Positions 12,231-23,378 of a DNA stretch of 64,000 nt are shown here, in pieces. Origin of the DNA: Erigeron canadensis. Taxonomy: Eukaryota; Streptophyta; Magnoliopsida; Asterales; Asteraceae. The notes under the pieces are model-generated. The model did not search any database and was not told where the DNA came from. It was given only the letters and a program-made list of their open reading frames with translations. Both the position numbers and the translations under genes were made by a program. Location: NCBI RefSeq assembly GCF_010389155.1, contig NC_057767.1, forward strand, positions 26,733,723-26,797,722, given 5' to 3'. How positions within the stretch are numbered: position 1 is the stretch's first letter; every line of letters starts with the position of its first letter.

Positions 12231-14645
12231 CACAGTTAATGATATTACAATACAATACAATATATACAATACAATGAAACGTATGAAATCAAGGGGTCAT
12301 TACAAAGTCGGAAAAGTAGAACAATGAACACCAAAATGGAGTTCTTTAGTCTATACATAGAACTATAGAAGCACTATACTATGGTGGTAGAAATGTGGTT
12401 TGAGCAGATTTGTACCTGCGAATGTGGGATTAGCCCAATGAACACCAAGATTGGGATTCAATTATTGAAATTATTGTTTATTGGAGATTTGGAGTGGACT
12501 AGTACAAGTAGAGTAATAACTCAATTTTTAATTTTTTATTCTTCTAGTATTGGACCATTCTGGGCCAGACTTCTCTAGTTCTATTTGTAGAATATGGGTT
12601 GGGTTATGAATGAAAGGATTCAAACCTCACTGCCCAGGCTTTTTGTACATTTTCTGTGCTAGAAAATGCTAGAGGTGATAAAAAACTGAATAAGCCAAAT
12701 TATAACTGAGTTAACTAATAAGATCAAACAGAAATACAGAATTAATCGGAAAAAATAGGGTACTGGATGATTCGATTTGTATATATCAATCAACCGAAAT
12801 TTGTATCGGACTATTGGTTATGGTTTTCTTTATTAAACAATCAAACCAAAAATATATAGATATATATGTATTTATATGTTTTGAACTTAAAAAATTAGCA
12901 TATTTGACTTCGTTGTGCTTCAAGAAGGAATATAATTGACGTAAAAGTGGATTGACCACATAAAATGCCTGTAATACCTTAGAAAACAAATAATAAAATC
13001 CATTAACAATAACGAAAAATAATTTGTTAAAATTCTAGGGGTGTGCATATTGCTACATAAAAGTTTGACTTGTGCGGACCAGTTTGTGCTATCAAATGAA
13101 TACTCACAATAACCTAGCTAATTAGTATTATTAAAGCCCTAATCTAATTAGTTTTCTAGCCAACTGGAAGAGAGTATATATGAGATGTAAAAGTTAAAAC
13201 CATAGGTCAATTGGGTTATATAGTTGGAACGTGTCCAAAGTCTCCAATTAGTAATATATGGTTTTAATCATGTGTTACACAAACTACTGGCACAGTTGAA
13301 AACGATAATGCCAAAATAGTATTTGTAGTTGAGTTCGATCTAAATAGAGATCGTTATCACCCAAATTTCCCCAACCCACCCACTTTTGCAAAGGTTTTGT
13401 TGCCTGGTGATGTCCTGTGGGTTTTAGAGATCCAGTGCTACAATGAAACGGTAGATCCTAAAAACACATAGAATCAATTTTATATTTCAGAAACTTATAT
13501 GTGTGTATATGTTGACACAAAACTAAAAATACAAAACACTGCCTTTGTTATAACTTATGCAGCAAGTTTTATTGGGTTGGAGCTTATTTTGCCCATACTC
13601 AAATCCAGCCCTATGTTGCCCCTAATGTTATTGACAGTCGTTTCTGCAGATTAAGGTTCACTATCTCCTAATAGGCTAGACATGGTAAGCCATAAGTTTC
13701 AAAAGTAACCCGAACGATGTTAAATTAATTAAGCTAGATAAGATACACAATACCATTCAAAATGGCATGTATGTCAACAACCTACTCATCCAAAGAATTC
13801 CTTTTTAGTAACAATGTAACCATATTTTTACAAGCCTTTGACTCCTAACTTACAATGTAAAAAGCTCGAAATTAAGCATAAAGCATATATGGAGTACTTC
13901 TATAAGTTACTTGGCAGAGACGAGGTATATGGGAAGTAAGGGTGCGCATCATATATGAGACTGCGCCAAAAGTTCATATTCTCAGATTGCATTATACATA
14001 CATAGGGTGCATATTTATAGGCCGGACTATTTTATGCAGAAAAGAAACTTAGGAAGTACTGAAAGCTCCAACCTCCTTTTTGCATTCTAATAGGACCTGA
14101 ATGATCTTTTATCGACGAAAATAATATAAATACGAATGGAATTCAAAGTTCAGCTTAAAATTTCTTAGAGATGCAAAGCAATCACCTCTTCAGGACCTTT
14201 ATAATCAGAAATTCAGAATTTATACAATTGCTATGGATGCCGCAAGAGCAATTACCAAAGTAGTTTCGGGATTTAGCACATCACATTAACTTCTAAACAT
14301 TGGTAACAGAGGTTCCAATTTAGACAGGTTTCCTTTTAAGGCCGCTTTACGTTATATTTATATATCTGTAATATGTAAACCAAGTAAAAATATATAGCCT
14401 AAATAGAAAACGAGACAGAAGAGTCGAAAATTGCCCAAAGTGTATTTTTAGTTCATAAGACCTCCTCCTGAAAAAATCACATAATTATTGAAATGAAATG
14501 AACTTTGTAACCATAATTTCGACTAATAACTTGGAATTAGTTGAGCCAGAAACCCAACTCATAGCGAATAAGTACCAGCTTTGCCTCAATAAATTACCCA
14601 ATCCTTTTATTGAATATCGTAAAGCACAGGGCAAGAATAGACTAC
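12231..14645. other. Intergenic, no gene recognised
   Basis: AT-rich sequence with short, unrelated open frames. I looked on the minus strand for the later PHT4 exons expected downstream of 14646 and did not find them. Confidence 0.5.
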
Positions 14646-15059
14646 CCAGCTATGCATGGAATTTACAACAATCAGAGACCAAGTTGGTAGTTTAGAGAGT
14701 AAACACCTGAAGGGTGCGATCATTTTGGCTTTCTTCATTCGAATCTCAACCTTGGCAGATTGCTTTTCTTTTCCTCCGTATATATTCTAACTCGTATTTT
14801 GTTATTTCACTTATTTGACTGTTTCGTACCAAAGTGCTTGATGTTGCAGATACCCATACCAAAACCTATAGAAAGCTACATAATCCAAATATTATAAAGG
14901 GTCCTCCGACACCACCTCGTGACATAAGGATGGGAGAAAATGCAAGTCCAATAGCACTTCCAAGCAAAAATCCAGCCATAGCACGCCCAACAGCTTTGGA
15001 TCGTTCAGTTTGTGGAAACCGTTTACCAGAAAAAGCTCAAAAAGATTCTAGCTCTTTTG

Positions 15060-15540
15060 GTTATACAAGACAACAAACAATTGGAGTAATAGTATAATCA
15101 TGGGAGTTGAATAATATATTCTATTATATACAAGTAACTTGTAATGAACATAGTTAGATTTGGCAAAATGGGCGGGTCAGTCAGAACTCAGAAGGGTTTG
15201 ATAACGGGCCAAAATGGTACTTTTTGGTACATATCATACACAGTTTGACGTGATCTAAAACACTCCCTGTCCAATTCTTTTTGACTTTATATAAACTACT
15301 AGTGTGTCAAATATGATATCAAGTGTTTACAAGATAACAATCAATTGGAGTAATGGTTGTGAACATGTGAGTTGAATAATATACTCTATTATATCTGTGT
15401 AACTAATGAATTATACAATAGCCAGATTTTGTAAAATGGCGGGTCAGTCAGAAGAGTCCGATAATGGGCCAAAATAGTATTTTTGGTAAATGTCATAAAT
15501 AGGTTGACTTGATCTAAAATACTCCCTGTCCAATTTTAAC
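15060..15540. repeat. Two direct copies of a ~210-bp segment
   Basis: The segment from about 15066 (caattggagtaat ... actccctgtccaatt) recurs, diverged, from about 15338 to 15537. Shared blocks include gagttgaataatata, ggcgggtcagtcagaa and atctaaaacactccctgtcc. It lies in the enlarged PHT4 intron. Confidence 0.75.
15291..15329 (+). repeat. 39-bp direct repeat, left copy
   Basis: This 39-mer, containing aaactactagtgtgtcaaat and ending in caagtgttta, is identical to 20292-20330. The offset is 5,001 bp. Confidence 0.9.
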
Positions 15541-17338
15541 TAAATGAATGCCCGGTCGGTGATCGGGTTGTCAAGTAACTTAAATGCCTTTTATTAAAAA
15601 GAAAAGTTTATTATAAAATCGAGTATAATGTTAAAATAAAGTCTTAAATATTATACATATTTTGATATAATATATATAAAGTCGGTTTAATATATATTAA
15701 GATTGTCAATAATCGACCTTACCTGAAACTTGGCTTGAAACCGAGTGAGATCTTGACCCGGTAACTCGGTAACTTGATTTTTTTGGTCCGAGGTCAGAGT
15801 GACCTTTTGGGTTAATAGTGGGGCCAACCCGCCAACCAAAAATATTTGAATTTATATAAATATTTTTTAATAGATCGCTCCATCAACTCATGTGATACGA
15901 AAACTCACAACCCGTTTGACTTGAAACGAACCCGTCAACCACCAACCCATATAAATTGAGATTAACCCACCAACCCATTTAACATGCCAATCTACCCACC
16001 CATGTGTCTTGAAATCAACCTACCAACTCATTGCCAACATAATCTTTGTTGGGTTGCCAGGTTTTGGTTAAAATTTTCAAGTCGATTTTGACATCGAGTC
16101 GGGTTCAGTTTTTGTATTTTTAACCCGTCAACCCGAACCCCTTATCCTTAACCCATTATGATTATAACACTAAAAAGCGAAAAAACTGGGGGTCAAGGCC
16201 TCTGCGGCCTTAAATTTTTTTTTGCCATTGGGTACTTTGGGCCAGCCAGCCCACCAATTAGATTTTTTCCAGGTCCAGTCCAGGGTGGGTTCTTAGGTTG
16301 TCAGATCGATCCGCCAATACGAAAAACGTTTTCTGAGTTACCCATGAAATTAACTCATTAAACACACTTAACCCAAAACTAACCTATTTGACCTATAAAC
16401 TCGTTAACCCTTTTTGACCAAAACAACCCATTTGACTCATTTGACATATAACCAACCCACCATTAAAACTATTTATAAATCAACTTATCTAATATGTCAG
16501 CCCGACAACTCATGTATTGATCAAGTTGAATACTGTACTTTTATGGAAGTAAACTACTCTACTTTTACTTCTAAATTATACGAATATATGACATACATAA
16601 AATATGTCTTTTATTATAATCACTCAAAACAATTTTTTTTTGAAACAAACTAAATATTTGATAACTAAATTAATATGTGACATTAGTAGTTCTATAATAT
16701 TGGCTTTCTTCGTAGTGATTAATGCAAAAAATACTTACATTAGTGGACTTATATTAATGGTATAAAACTTATTATAACATCGGAATTAAAATCTAAAATA
16801 TACCTTCTATCAAGTTGTAAAATTTTTGTAATTGTGTTTAAATATTTCAATTTCAATGTTCATTTTAGGTAAGTTTGACTTTTAGTTTCAAAGGTTATAA
16901 TTTGTTTATTGATGTGAATGACTAAAATCAAAATTGCATTAAATTTTTTTTTTTATGCTCTACTAATGTATACAATTTCAAAAATAAAATCTATGCATGT
17001 GAAAATATTTAGCCTCATGAGCCCCCATCTGAAAACAAATCCAAATTTGATAACTTTATATTTAACCCATTTTTAAAATTTGTGGGCAATATAGCTTTGC
17101 CTCCAAATATGATTTTGATAAGGTGGGATGTACGTATTTGCTATTTTTAAAATCACTCGCAATAATATATTAGTCAATGTAGAGTATTTCATTTCATTCA
17201 ATATTAATTAATACAATGTTTATATTAGTTAAATTTGACATTTAGTTTAAATGGCTAGGATTAATTTGCTTATTAATTTAGATGGTCAAGATTAAAAAAA
17301 AATTTATTTTTCTCTTTATGCTCTACCAACCATATATA
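15538..17338 (+). repeat. Hairpin-headed non-autonomous repeat, copy 1
   Basis: It opens with CCCGGTC-GGT-GATCGGG at 15551-15567. It contains aaccca-rich sequence (15700-16440), including a run near cttgatttttttggt. It ends with a tail resembling tttagtttaaatggctagga and tttttctctttatgctctac, present twice (about 16870-16975 and 17230-17335). The same layout recurs in copy 2. The head resembles those of plant Helitron-like elements, but no CTRR end was found. Confidence 0.55.
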
Positions 17339-18620
17339 TACTAGATCTATGCCCGGTCGTTGACCGGGATAGAAACAATAAAATATATTGGTAAGCATAC
17401 AAAACATGATCAATTTTATCTCATAAATTTAAACAAAATAATCTTACATTAAAATAGTCATTGTTATAAGATGGCATTGTGAAATCTACAAAAAGATTTA
17501 AATTTAATTGTCCTAACCAGATCCTCCTTCGACAGTTACCCGAATTTAATCAGTTTGAGATATATTAAAATTTTCAATGCTTGATCTTACCCCAATTTTG
17601 ACTTGAAACCGACTTGAAAGATTGGGTTAGAGTGGTGAAATCTTGACCTAGTAACCCGCCAACTTGATTTTTTTGGTTTGGGATCAGGTTGACTTTTGGG
17701 GTTGATAAGTCAACTTGCCAACAAACTCATTTTATCCCACAACCAATTTGACTTAGAATCAACCTCTCAAGTGTCAACCCACCAACACACATGACACGGG
17801 ATTAAACCGCTGACTCATTTAACTTGTCTACCTACCTTTACTAACCCATTTGACCTGAAATCAACCTACCAACCCACCTGAAATCAACATATTAATTAGA
17901 TCGCTTCGGTAGAACTGACTCAGGTTCGAGTTGAAGTTACTGTCTTAAAAAATTTATAAAGTTAAGTTGGGGTAATAAAGTTTCAATCCGTCAACCGTAT
18001 GCAGATCCGAAATAGGCTTACTGCAAAGTATATGATTGGTCTTAGTTTTAAATAATAAGTACCAATATACCATATTAAGTCTCTACCTTATAGCTTTAAT
18101 ATTTATATTATTTATATATAATTATTCAGCCTAACCTTTTTTTTTTAAACATTCCACCATTAAATTACAATCAAAATTTAAAATAGATGATTGACAAAGT
18201 TGGTCACCATTACCCCATTTACCGCATATAATACCGAACTAATATGTTTGTTTTGATATAAACATATGACATAAAGTGGGAAAAATATAAATTTATCTTG
18301 TATAGAAAGCTTTAAAATGTAAACTCAGATAACTATTATTTCTTATGACTTTGAACTTAGATTCAACAAACTAACATTTTTATAACATTTTTACTTGACA
18401 TATGAACTCTTAATTAAACGTTTATATTATAGTTTATCACAGTAGGATTCAAACAATCTTATAGATTTACTTGACATGCGATCTCACAATTAAATGGTAA
18501 TTTATTTTATTTTTTAATTATTTAGAAAATCTGTAAGCCAAACTTCTTATATATTTGTTTAACTCATATTTTAAATATTGTTTAGTCTATAGATGTGTTA
18601 CTTGGTAATTATAACACAAC

Positions 18621-18670
18621 ATTATTATTATTATTATTATTATCATTATTATTATTATTATTATTATTAT
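18621..18670 (+). repeat. (ATT)n microsatellite
   Basis: About 16 ATT units with one interruption (atc). Confidence 0.95.
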
Positions 18671-19110
18671 ATAGATACATATATATAATTAAAAGCTAAC
18701 AAAATAAGGAATAACAATACAATTAAAGAAACAAAACTAAAGATTTAATATGATTAAAAAAAAGGGACCGATCAGTATACATATTGTTAAAAGAAAAAAG
18801 AAAAATTGATCTCCAACAAAAAATAGTATAATGATATTAAATTGCTATATGATAAAGAATTTAGAAATCTAAAAAATATATATATAAAAATTAAATGATG
18901 ATATACAGGTATACTAATTTTCAAACAGTTGAAGAATAATAAATTATGAGATTGCAAAAGTTTTCAAAAGTTAAAGCTAATAATTAAAGTGATTATGTAC
19001 GTCTGGTTTTGAGTAAGCTTTTCACAGCAACCATAAATAGTTTCCACCTCACACCCCATCGGTCCTTTTATATAATCACTATCCCCTTCCATTTTTAATC
19101 TTTTCTTTTA

Positions 19111-19401
19111 GGGATTAGTTTCCTCGAATGTAAGAAACTTTGAACGAATGTCTATAGTAGGAAATAACTAAAGTTGTGTGTATTGTATGTAAACAACTTT
19201 GAAATAATGTTTATTGTATGTAAGAATTTCGTTTCAACCAATTAAAATATGACAAGTGGCACCTGTATATGGTTGTCACGTATGTTTTTTTACATACAAA
19301 AAACATTTTTTCAAGTTGCTTACATACAATGCACATAACTTTAGTTTTTTCCTACTATAGACATTCGATCAAAGATAGTTACATTCTAGGAAACTAATCC
19401 C
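19111..19401. mobile_element. Mutator-like MITE with 9-bp target-site duplication
   Basis: The inverted termini start GGGATTAGTTTCCT and match over about 95 bp with few differences. TTTCTTTTA at 19102-19110 is repeated at 19402-19410. The 9-bp duplication and long termini fit a non-autonomous Mutator-like element. It is 291 bp with no coding capacity. Confidence 0.88.
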
Positions 19402-20291
19402 TTTCTTTTATTATATTACATTGCATCATATTAATAAATTAATAATAGTGTTGATTTTTATCAGTTGTTAAAACATAAAAACCATTATACGGTAAAGTTT
19501 TTCTCATGTCGTGTCACTGAGTTGTCGCAAAAAAAAAAACATGCAAGGGGGTTTTGGAGGCTTTTAGGAGTTTAAAAGCCCCAAGCTTTCACCGTTAAAA
19601 TGATAATGCTGTTTGGATATTCATTTGAGATCAAAAGTCTCAACCCGAAAAAAGCTCATAAAGAACCCGAAAAAGGGTTTTTAAAATAAGAGTTTTGTGT
19701 AAAAAGGTTGAAAGAAAAGTTTCAGCTCCTAACTACATCTCGAAGCTTCTAGACACAACCCTAGCTTGAAAGTTTTATACCAAACATATCCTAAAACTTA
19801 GTTAAAGTTTTAAAGTTTATGTTTTCTGTCTACACTAAAAAACATCATAAATACTAATGGAATCCTGTACAATATCTATCTTAATTATAATGTTTTGTAT
19901 TTGTTAAAGCATCTAGATGCTACAACATTTTTGTCATAAGCTTTTGCTACCTCTACCTATGTATCATTAACTAAGTTAACGTAAAGAAGAATTATTAACA
20001 AAAGTTGGTATATATTACTGTATATATGTAAATGTCCATAAGCAACTTACACGAAATGCACAGCTTCATCACTTACAATATTTGTTAAACTATAAAAAGC
20101 AAGTTTATTAATGTGATGTATAAAAATAATTACATTAAATATCATAAAAGATTTACCATAGTTAGATAACATAGTTGACTTTCAATTTAAATGATGGAGA
20201 TTAATTTGTGAGTTTATTTTCAATGGTTTAGATCAAAAGATAATCTTATTTTTTTCTCTTTGTAATGGTACTCATATATATATATAATATA

Positions 20292-20330
20292 ATAAACTAC
20301 TAGTGTGTCAAATATGATATCAAGTGTTTA
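20292..20330 (+). repeat. 39-bp direct repeat, right copy
   Basis: Identical to 15291-15329. Together the two copies bracket most of the repeat-filled PHT4 intron. Confidence 0.9.
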
Positions 20331-20880
20331 ATATTTTAGCACTAGATTGTCTTTTAAAAAAAATGATTTAGGAGATTTTTTACGTACAAAATACACTATA
20401 GAACACATTTTGACCCGTTTCCTTTTTAGCTTGTTTTAAACGAGTATATATATATATATATATACATGTATAAAGAAAAGTGAGTGTGGTTGTTTTCCAG
20501 CCAACTAGAATGAAAAACCCCTCACATCTTAATTTTTTAATATTTTTGCAACCCCACTTTGTTTTTGCGTAAAACGTATAAAAAAAATGTGAGGGTTTTG
20601 TCACCCGAGTTAGGTGTGAGACAACACCATATTCTCTTCTTCCATAAATATATATAATATTAAACCAGTACACTCAGGGGATGTTATAGAAAAGTTGATA
20701 CCTGCAATCATATTGTTGATACATGGAAGTGCCACACCTTCTGTAACTCCAAGCAAAGCACACATGCTACGTAGTGCCCAAAGAGAATTTGCAGCAGCCC
20801 AAGGGGTGAGAAATGTAGCCATTGAACATAAAACAACACCACATCCCATGACAACTTTACCACCATAGTAGCCATTCATG

Positions 20881-21766
20881 AAGGTAAACCCCTATATAAA
20901 TCTCTCAGCGTTACCATCAGAATCAGATTACCAAATGTTTAATAGTTTTCCTTCAATCATTAACAGATGAAATGAGCAACACGGAGTCTAACAAACATGT
21001 TATCTCAATTGTCAAACCACATAACCTTCATGTTGTATGCTGCATATTGCATCACAATGATAAGAAAAGCAAAATATCAGGATTTTCCTCAAATACTTTG
21101 CAAATAGTCCATAATATATGACTCTGTCAAGATGTCACACTGATTAAGTAATACAATAACAACTTTTCTTCTTCATCGGTTAGAATTAGATTATACATCT
21201 CATATTCTTTGTTCTCATAACCAACTGCTATTTCTTCACGCCTCTTCGTCCAAATCCCCAATCAACATTCGTCTACAATTATCAATCAAGCACTTGATAA
21301 TTCAAATAGATTATATATATATATATATATAGTTCGTACACATCTGATCCTTCTTTCTCAACCTTCAACTTCTTCCGATCCTCTTTAAGCAGGAAGTGCG
21401 ATCTGAAGGCCTGGGTTAAGCAAATATCTTTCTTCAATGGTACCTTCTCTTCTATTTCGATTTTAATCTTAGGAAAGGTGCGTTATCGCTTTGATTTATC
21501 GTTATCTAGGCTTCAATAAGGACGTTTAGGCTTTACTAATAAGATAGAAAAGAAAACTTCTTCTTTCATTTGCAATTAATAAGGAGCTAGTTGGGGAGGA
21601 AATATCGATGGCAATCAAGGATGGATTCCTATTTCGGAAGGGGTACTTACTGAATACTCATTATTCGGAGGTGAATCATAGAACACCAAAAGCTGTGCTA
21701 TCTTATGGACCTAACATAGGTCACATCCCTCACGTGCGCCAATATATATGTGTATATATATATACA
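20881..21766. other. Intergenic, no gene recognised
   Basis: It contains a short (TA)n tract at about 21311-21331. A short open stretch near 21609 (MAIKDGFLFRKGYLL) matches nothing I know. Confidence 0.45.
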
Positions 21767-22162
21767 TAGTGTAACACTCCGGTGAGAACACTCTTAAAAT
21801 AAGAACGGTGAGAACACCTTAAAAACATCATTTTGATACATTAAAAGTCCATAAAACCAACATAGTGCAGAACTAATTATCTTTATTTAAGTGTTTAACA
21901 ACACATTCATCCGTCAAAATCGAAATAATCATGTTTTTTGTTTTGTGCATCCATCTTGGATGCATAATCATCAAAATGATGCATCCAACAAAAAACGTGA
22001 TTTTTTCGATTTTGATGAATCAATGTGTTGTTAAACACTTAAATAATGATAATTAGTTATGCACTATGTCAGCTTTATAGACTTTTAATGCATCAAAATG
22101 ATGTTTTTAAGGTGTTCTCATCGTTCTCATTTTAAAATTGTTCTTATTTGATTGTCCCCCTA
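21767..22162. mobile_element. Foldback MITE
   Basis: Nearly the whole element is one inverted repeat. The left arm, with gaacggtgagaacacctt and aacatcattttgat, pairs with the right arm (aaggtgttctcatcgttctc). Arms are about 180 bp and the centre carries atgcatcc repeats. Both sides abut TA-rich tracts, consistent with a TA target. Confidence 0.8.
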
Positions 22163-22180
22163 TATATATATATATATATA

Positions 22181-22627
22181 TAGTGAAGGATCAATTCAGA
22201 ACTACATATATGGTGAGAACCGTGAAAACCATTGAAAAAATCATCTCTAAGAGCTTTGCCCTTAGCATTAAGGGCAAAGCCCGTACCGTAACAACCGTCA
22301 TCTTCTCTTGGATTGTCGCCCATCAAATCCATATCATTCTCATATGTGTCCGGTGACAACCCCTTTAGAATGGATGTAGGGCAACACCCATACCGTATCC
22401 ATACGTTTTCTTAACACGTAACCCATATGATTTTTTACAAAATTTTTTTTTTTTTTTTTGGAATGGTTTTTTGTTAAAAGAAAACAAGAAACAAAATTTT
22501 TTTTCAAAAAGTGAAAAATAAAAATAAAAAAAATAAAAAACCACTCAAAAATGAAAAAAGAGAGAGAGATACTAGTGGTTCTCACGGTTCTCTCCATATT
22601 TGTGGTTCTCACGTTAACCCTATCCTA
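22181..22627. mobile_element. Second MITE with related termini (GAACCGTGAGAACC)
   Basis: The left end, with ggtgagaaccgtgaaaacc, is the inverse of the right end (ggttctcacggttctc). Terminal TAG/CTA is set in (TA)n on both sides. Inside is a perfect 12-bp inverted repeat at 22253-22280, GCTTTGCCCTTA and its complement with a 4-nt loop. Small open frames here are not genes. Confidence 0.72.
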
Positions 22628-22663
22628 TATATATATATACACATACATATCTCGGGTGGGTTA

Positions 22664-23280
22664 TTTATTAGTACAAGCATTTAAAAAATTCCAAAAAGTA
22701 CATGTCTAAGTTAACTTACACATGCTTGTTCCTTCCATCTCCGACCACCACCACCACCACCTTAATCATCTCCGACCACCATCGTGATCCTCCGGCGACG
22801 GCGAACATCTCCGGCGAGACTTACACATGTGTAAGTTAACTTTTCGACGAGAATCAGGTTCGCTTTCGGGTGGATACGGTACGGGCCAGAGGCACTCATC
22901 CGTTCTAAGCTGACCGTCAAGGGACTCGTATGAATTTGATGGGCGGCGATCCAAGAGATGGTGACGGTTTGCTACGGTACGAACGAAGCCCTTGATGCCG
23001 GCGCCGTGGTTGGGGTGGTCGGAGTCTCGGAGATGATGGTGGCTGGTGGTGGTTGTCTCGCGAAGGAAAAAACCTAGAAATTTTAAATCCTAAAATGCTA
23101 AAAAAGTTGTACTTACACATGTGCAAGTCTTGCCGGAGATGGTCGCCGTCGCCGGAGGATCATGGTGGAGGTCGGAGATGATCATGGTGGTGGTGGTGGT
23201 GGTCGGAGATGGAAGGAAGAAGGAAGAAAAAAGAGGAAATACCTTATACTTTTTTAAACCCTTGTACTAAAAATAACTTT

Positions 23281-23282
<2 letters not shown>
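22664..23282. mobile_element. Inverted-repeat element between TA tracts
   Basis: The left sequence with attagtacaagcatttaaaa pairs with the right ttttttaaacccttgtacta. Sub-terminal arms repeat ccatctccgaccaccacc and its complement, and acttacacatgtgtaagt palindromes lie inside. No clear target duplication was found. A (TA)n tract follows at 23283-23316. Confidence 0.65.
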
Positions 23283-23319
<37 letters not shown>

Positions 23320-23378
23320 AAAAGATAAAATGAGAACCAATAAAAGGTCAAGAACCGTGAGAACTAGCTTTTAATTAA

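Larger units (their letters stand above)
17339..20285 (+). repeat. Hairpin-headed non-autonomous repeat, copy 2
   Basis: It starts with ctagatctatg and a perfect hairpin, CCCGGTC (17352-17358), GTT, GACCGGG (17362-17368). The aaccca-rich middle (about 17520-17960) aligns with copy 1. A tail like that of copy 1 lies at 20170-20280. An (ATT)n tract at 18621-18670 and a MITE at 19111-19401 are inside it. Confidence 0.55.
14646..20880 (-). pseudogene. PHT4-family anion/phosphate transporter pseudogene (PHT4;3-like)
   Basis: Two exon-like blocks on the minus strand resemble plastid PHT4 anion transporters of the major facilitator superfamily. Block 1 (about 20880-20690) gives YYGGKVVMGCGVVL, then TFLTPWAAANSLWAL and GVALPCINNMIA, and ends at a GT donor. 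Block 2 (about 15016-14646) gives FPQTERSKAVGRAMAGF, GSAIGLAFSPILMSRGG, PFIIFG, TKYELEYI, and KLPTWSLIV...NSMHSW, then a GT. Block 2 has an in-frame TAG at 14866-14868, where family members have Trp, and a frameshift near 14785. The normal splice acceptor before block 2 is not seen, and the N-terminal and last exons are missing. The gap of about 5.7 kb, far larger than a usual PHT4 intron, is filled with repeats. Confidence 0.82.

Noticed and set aside
10475..12269. Overlapping Phe/Leu-rich open frames on the minus strand suggesting membrane proteins
   Set aside because: They are translations of the purine-rich repeat array in several frames, with no start context or recognised family.
15700..16440. 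Telomere-like aaccc-rich sequence
   Set aside because: Spacing is irregular and the plant telomere unit CCCTAAA is absent; it is shared with the diverged repeat at 17520-17960.
20610..20879. 89-residue frame as an intact small protein
   Set aside because: It is one PHT4 exon read through its splice donor.
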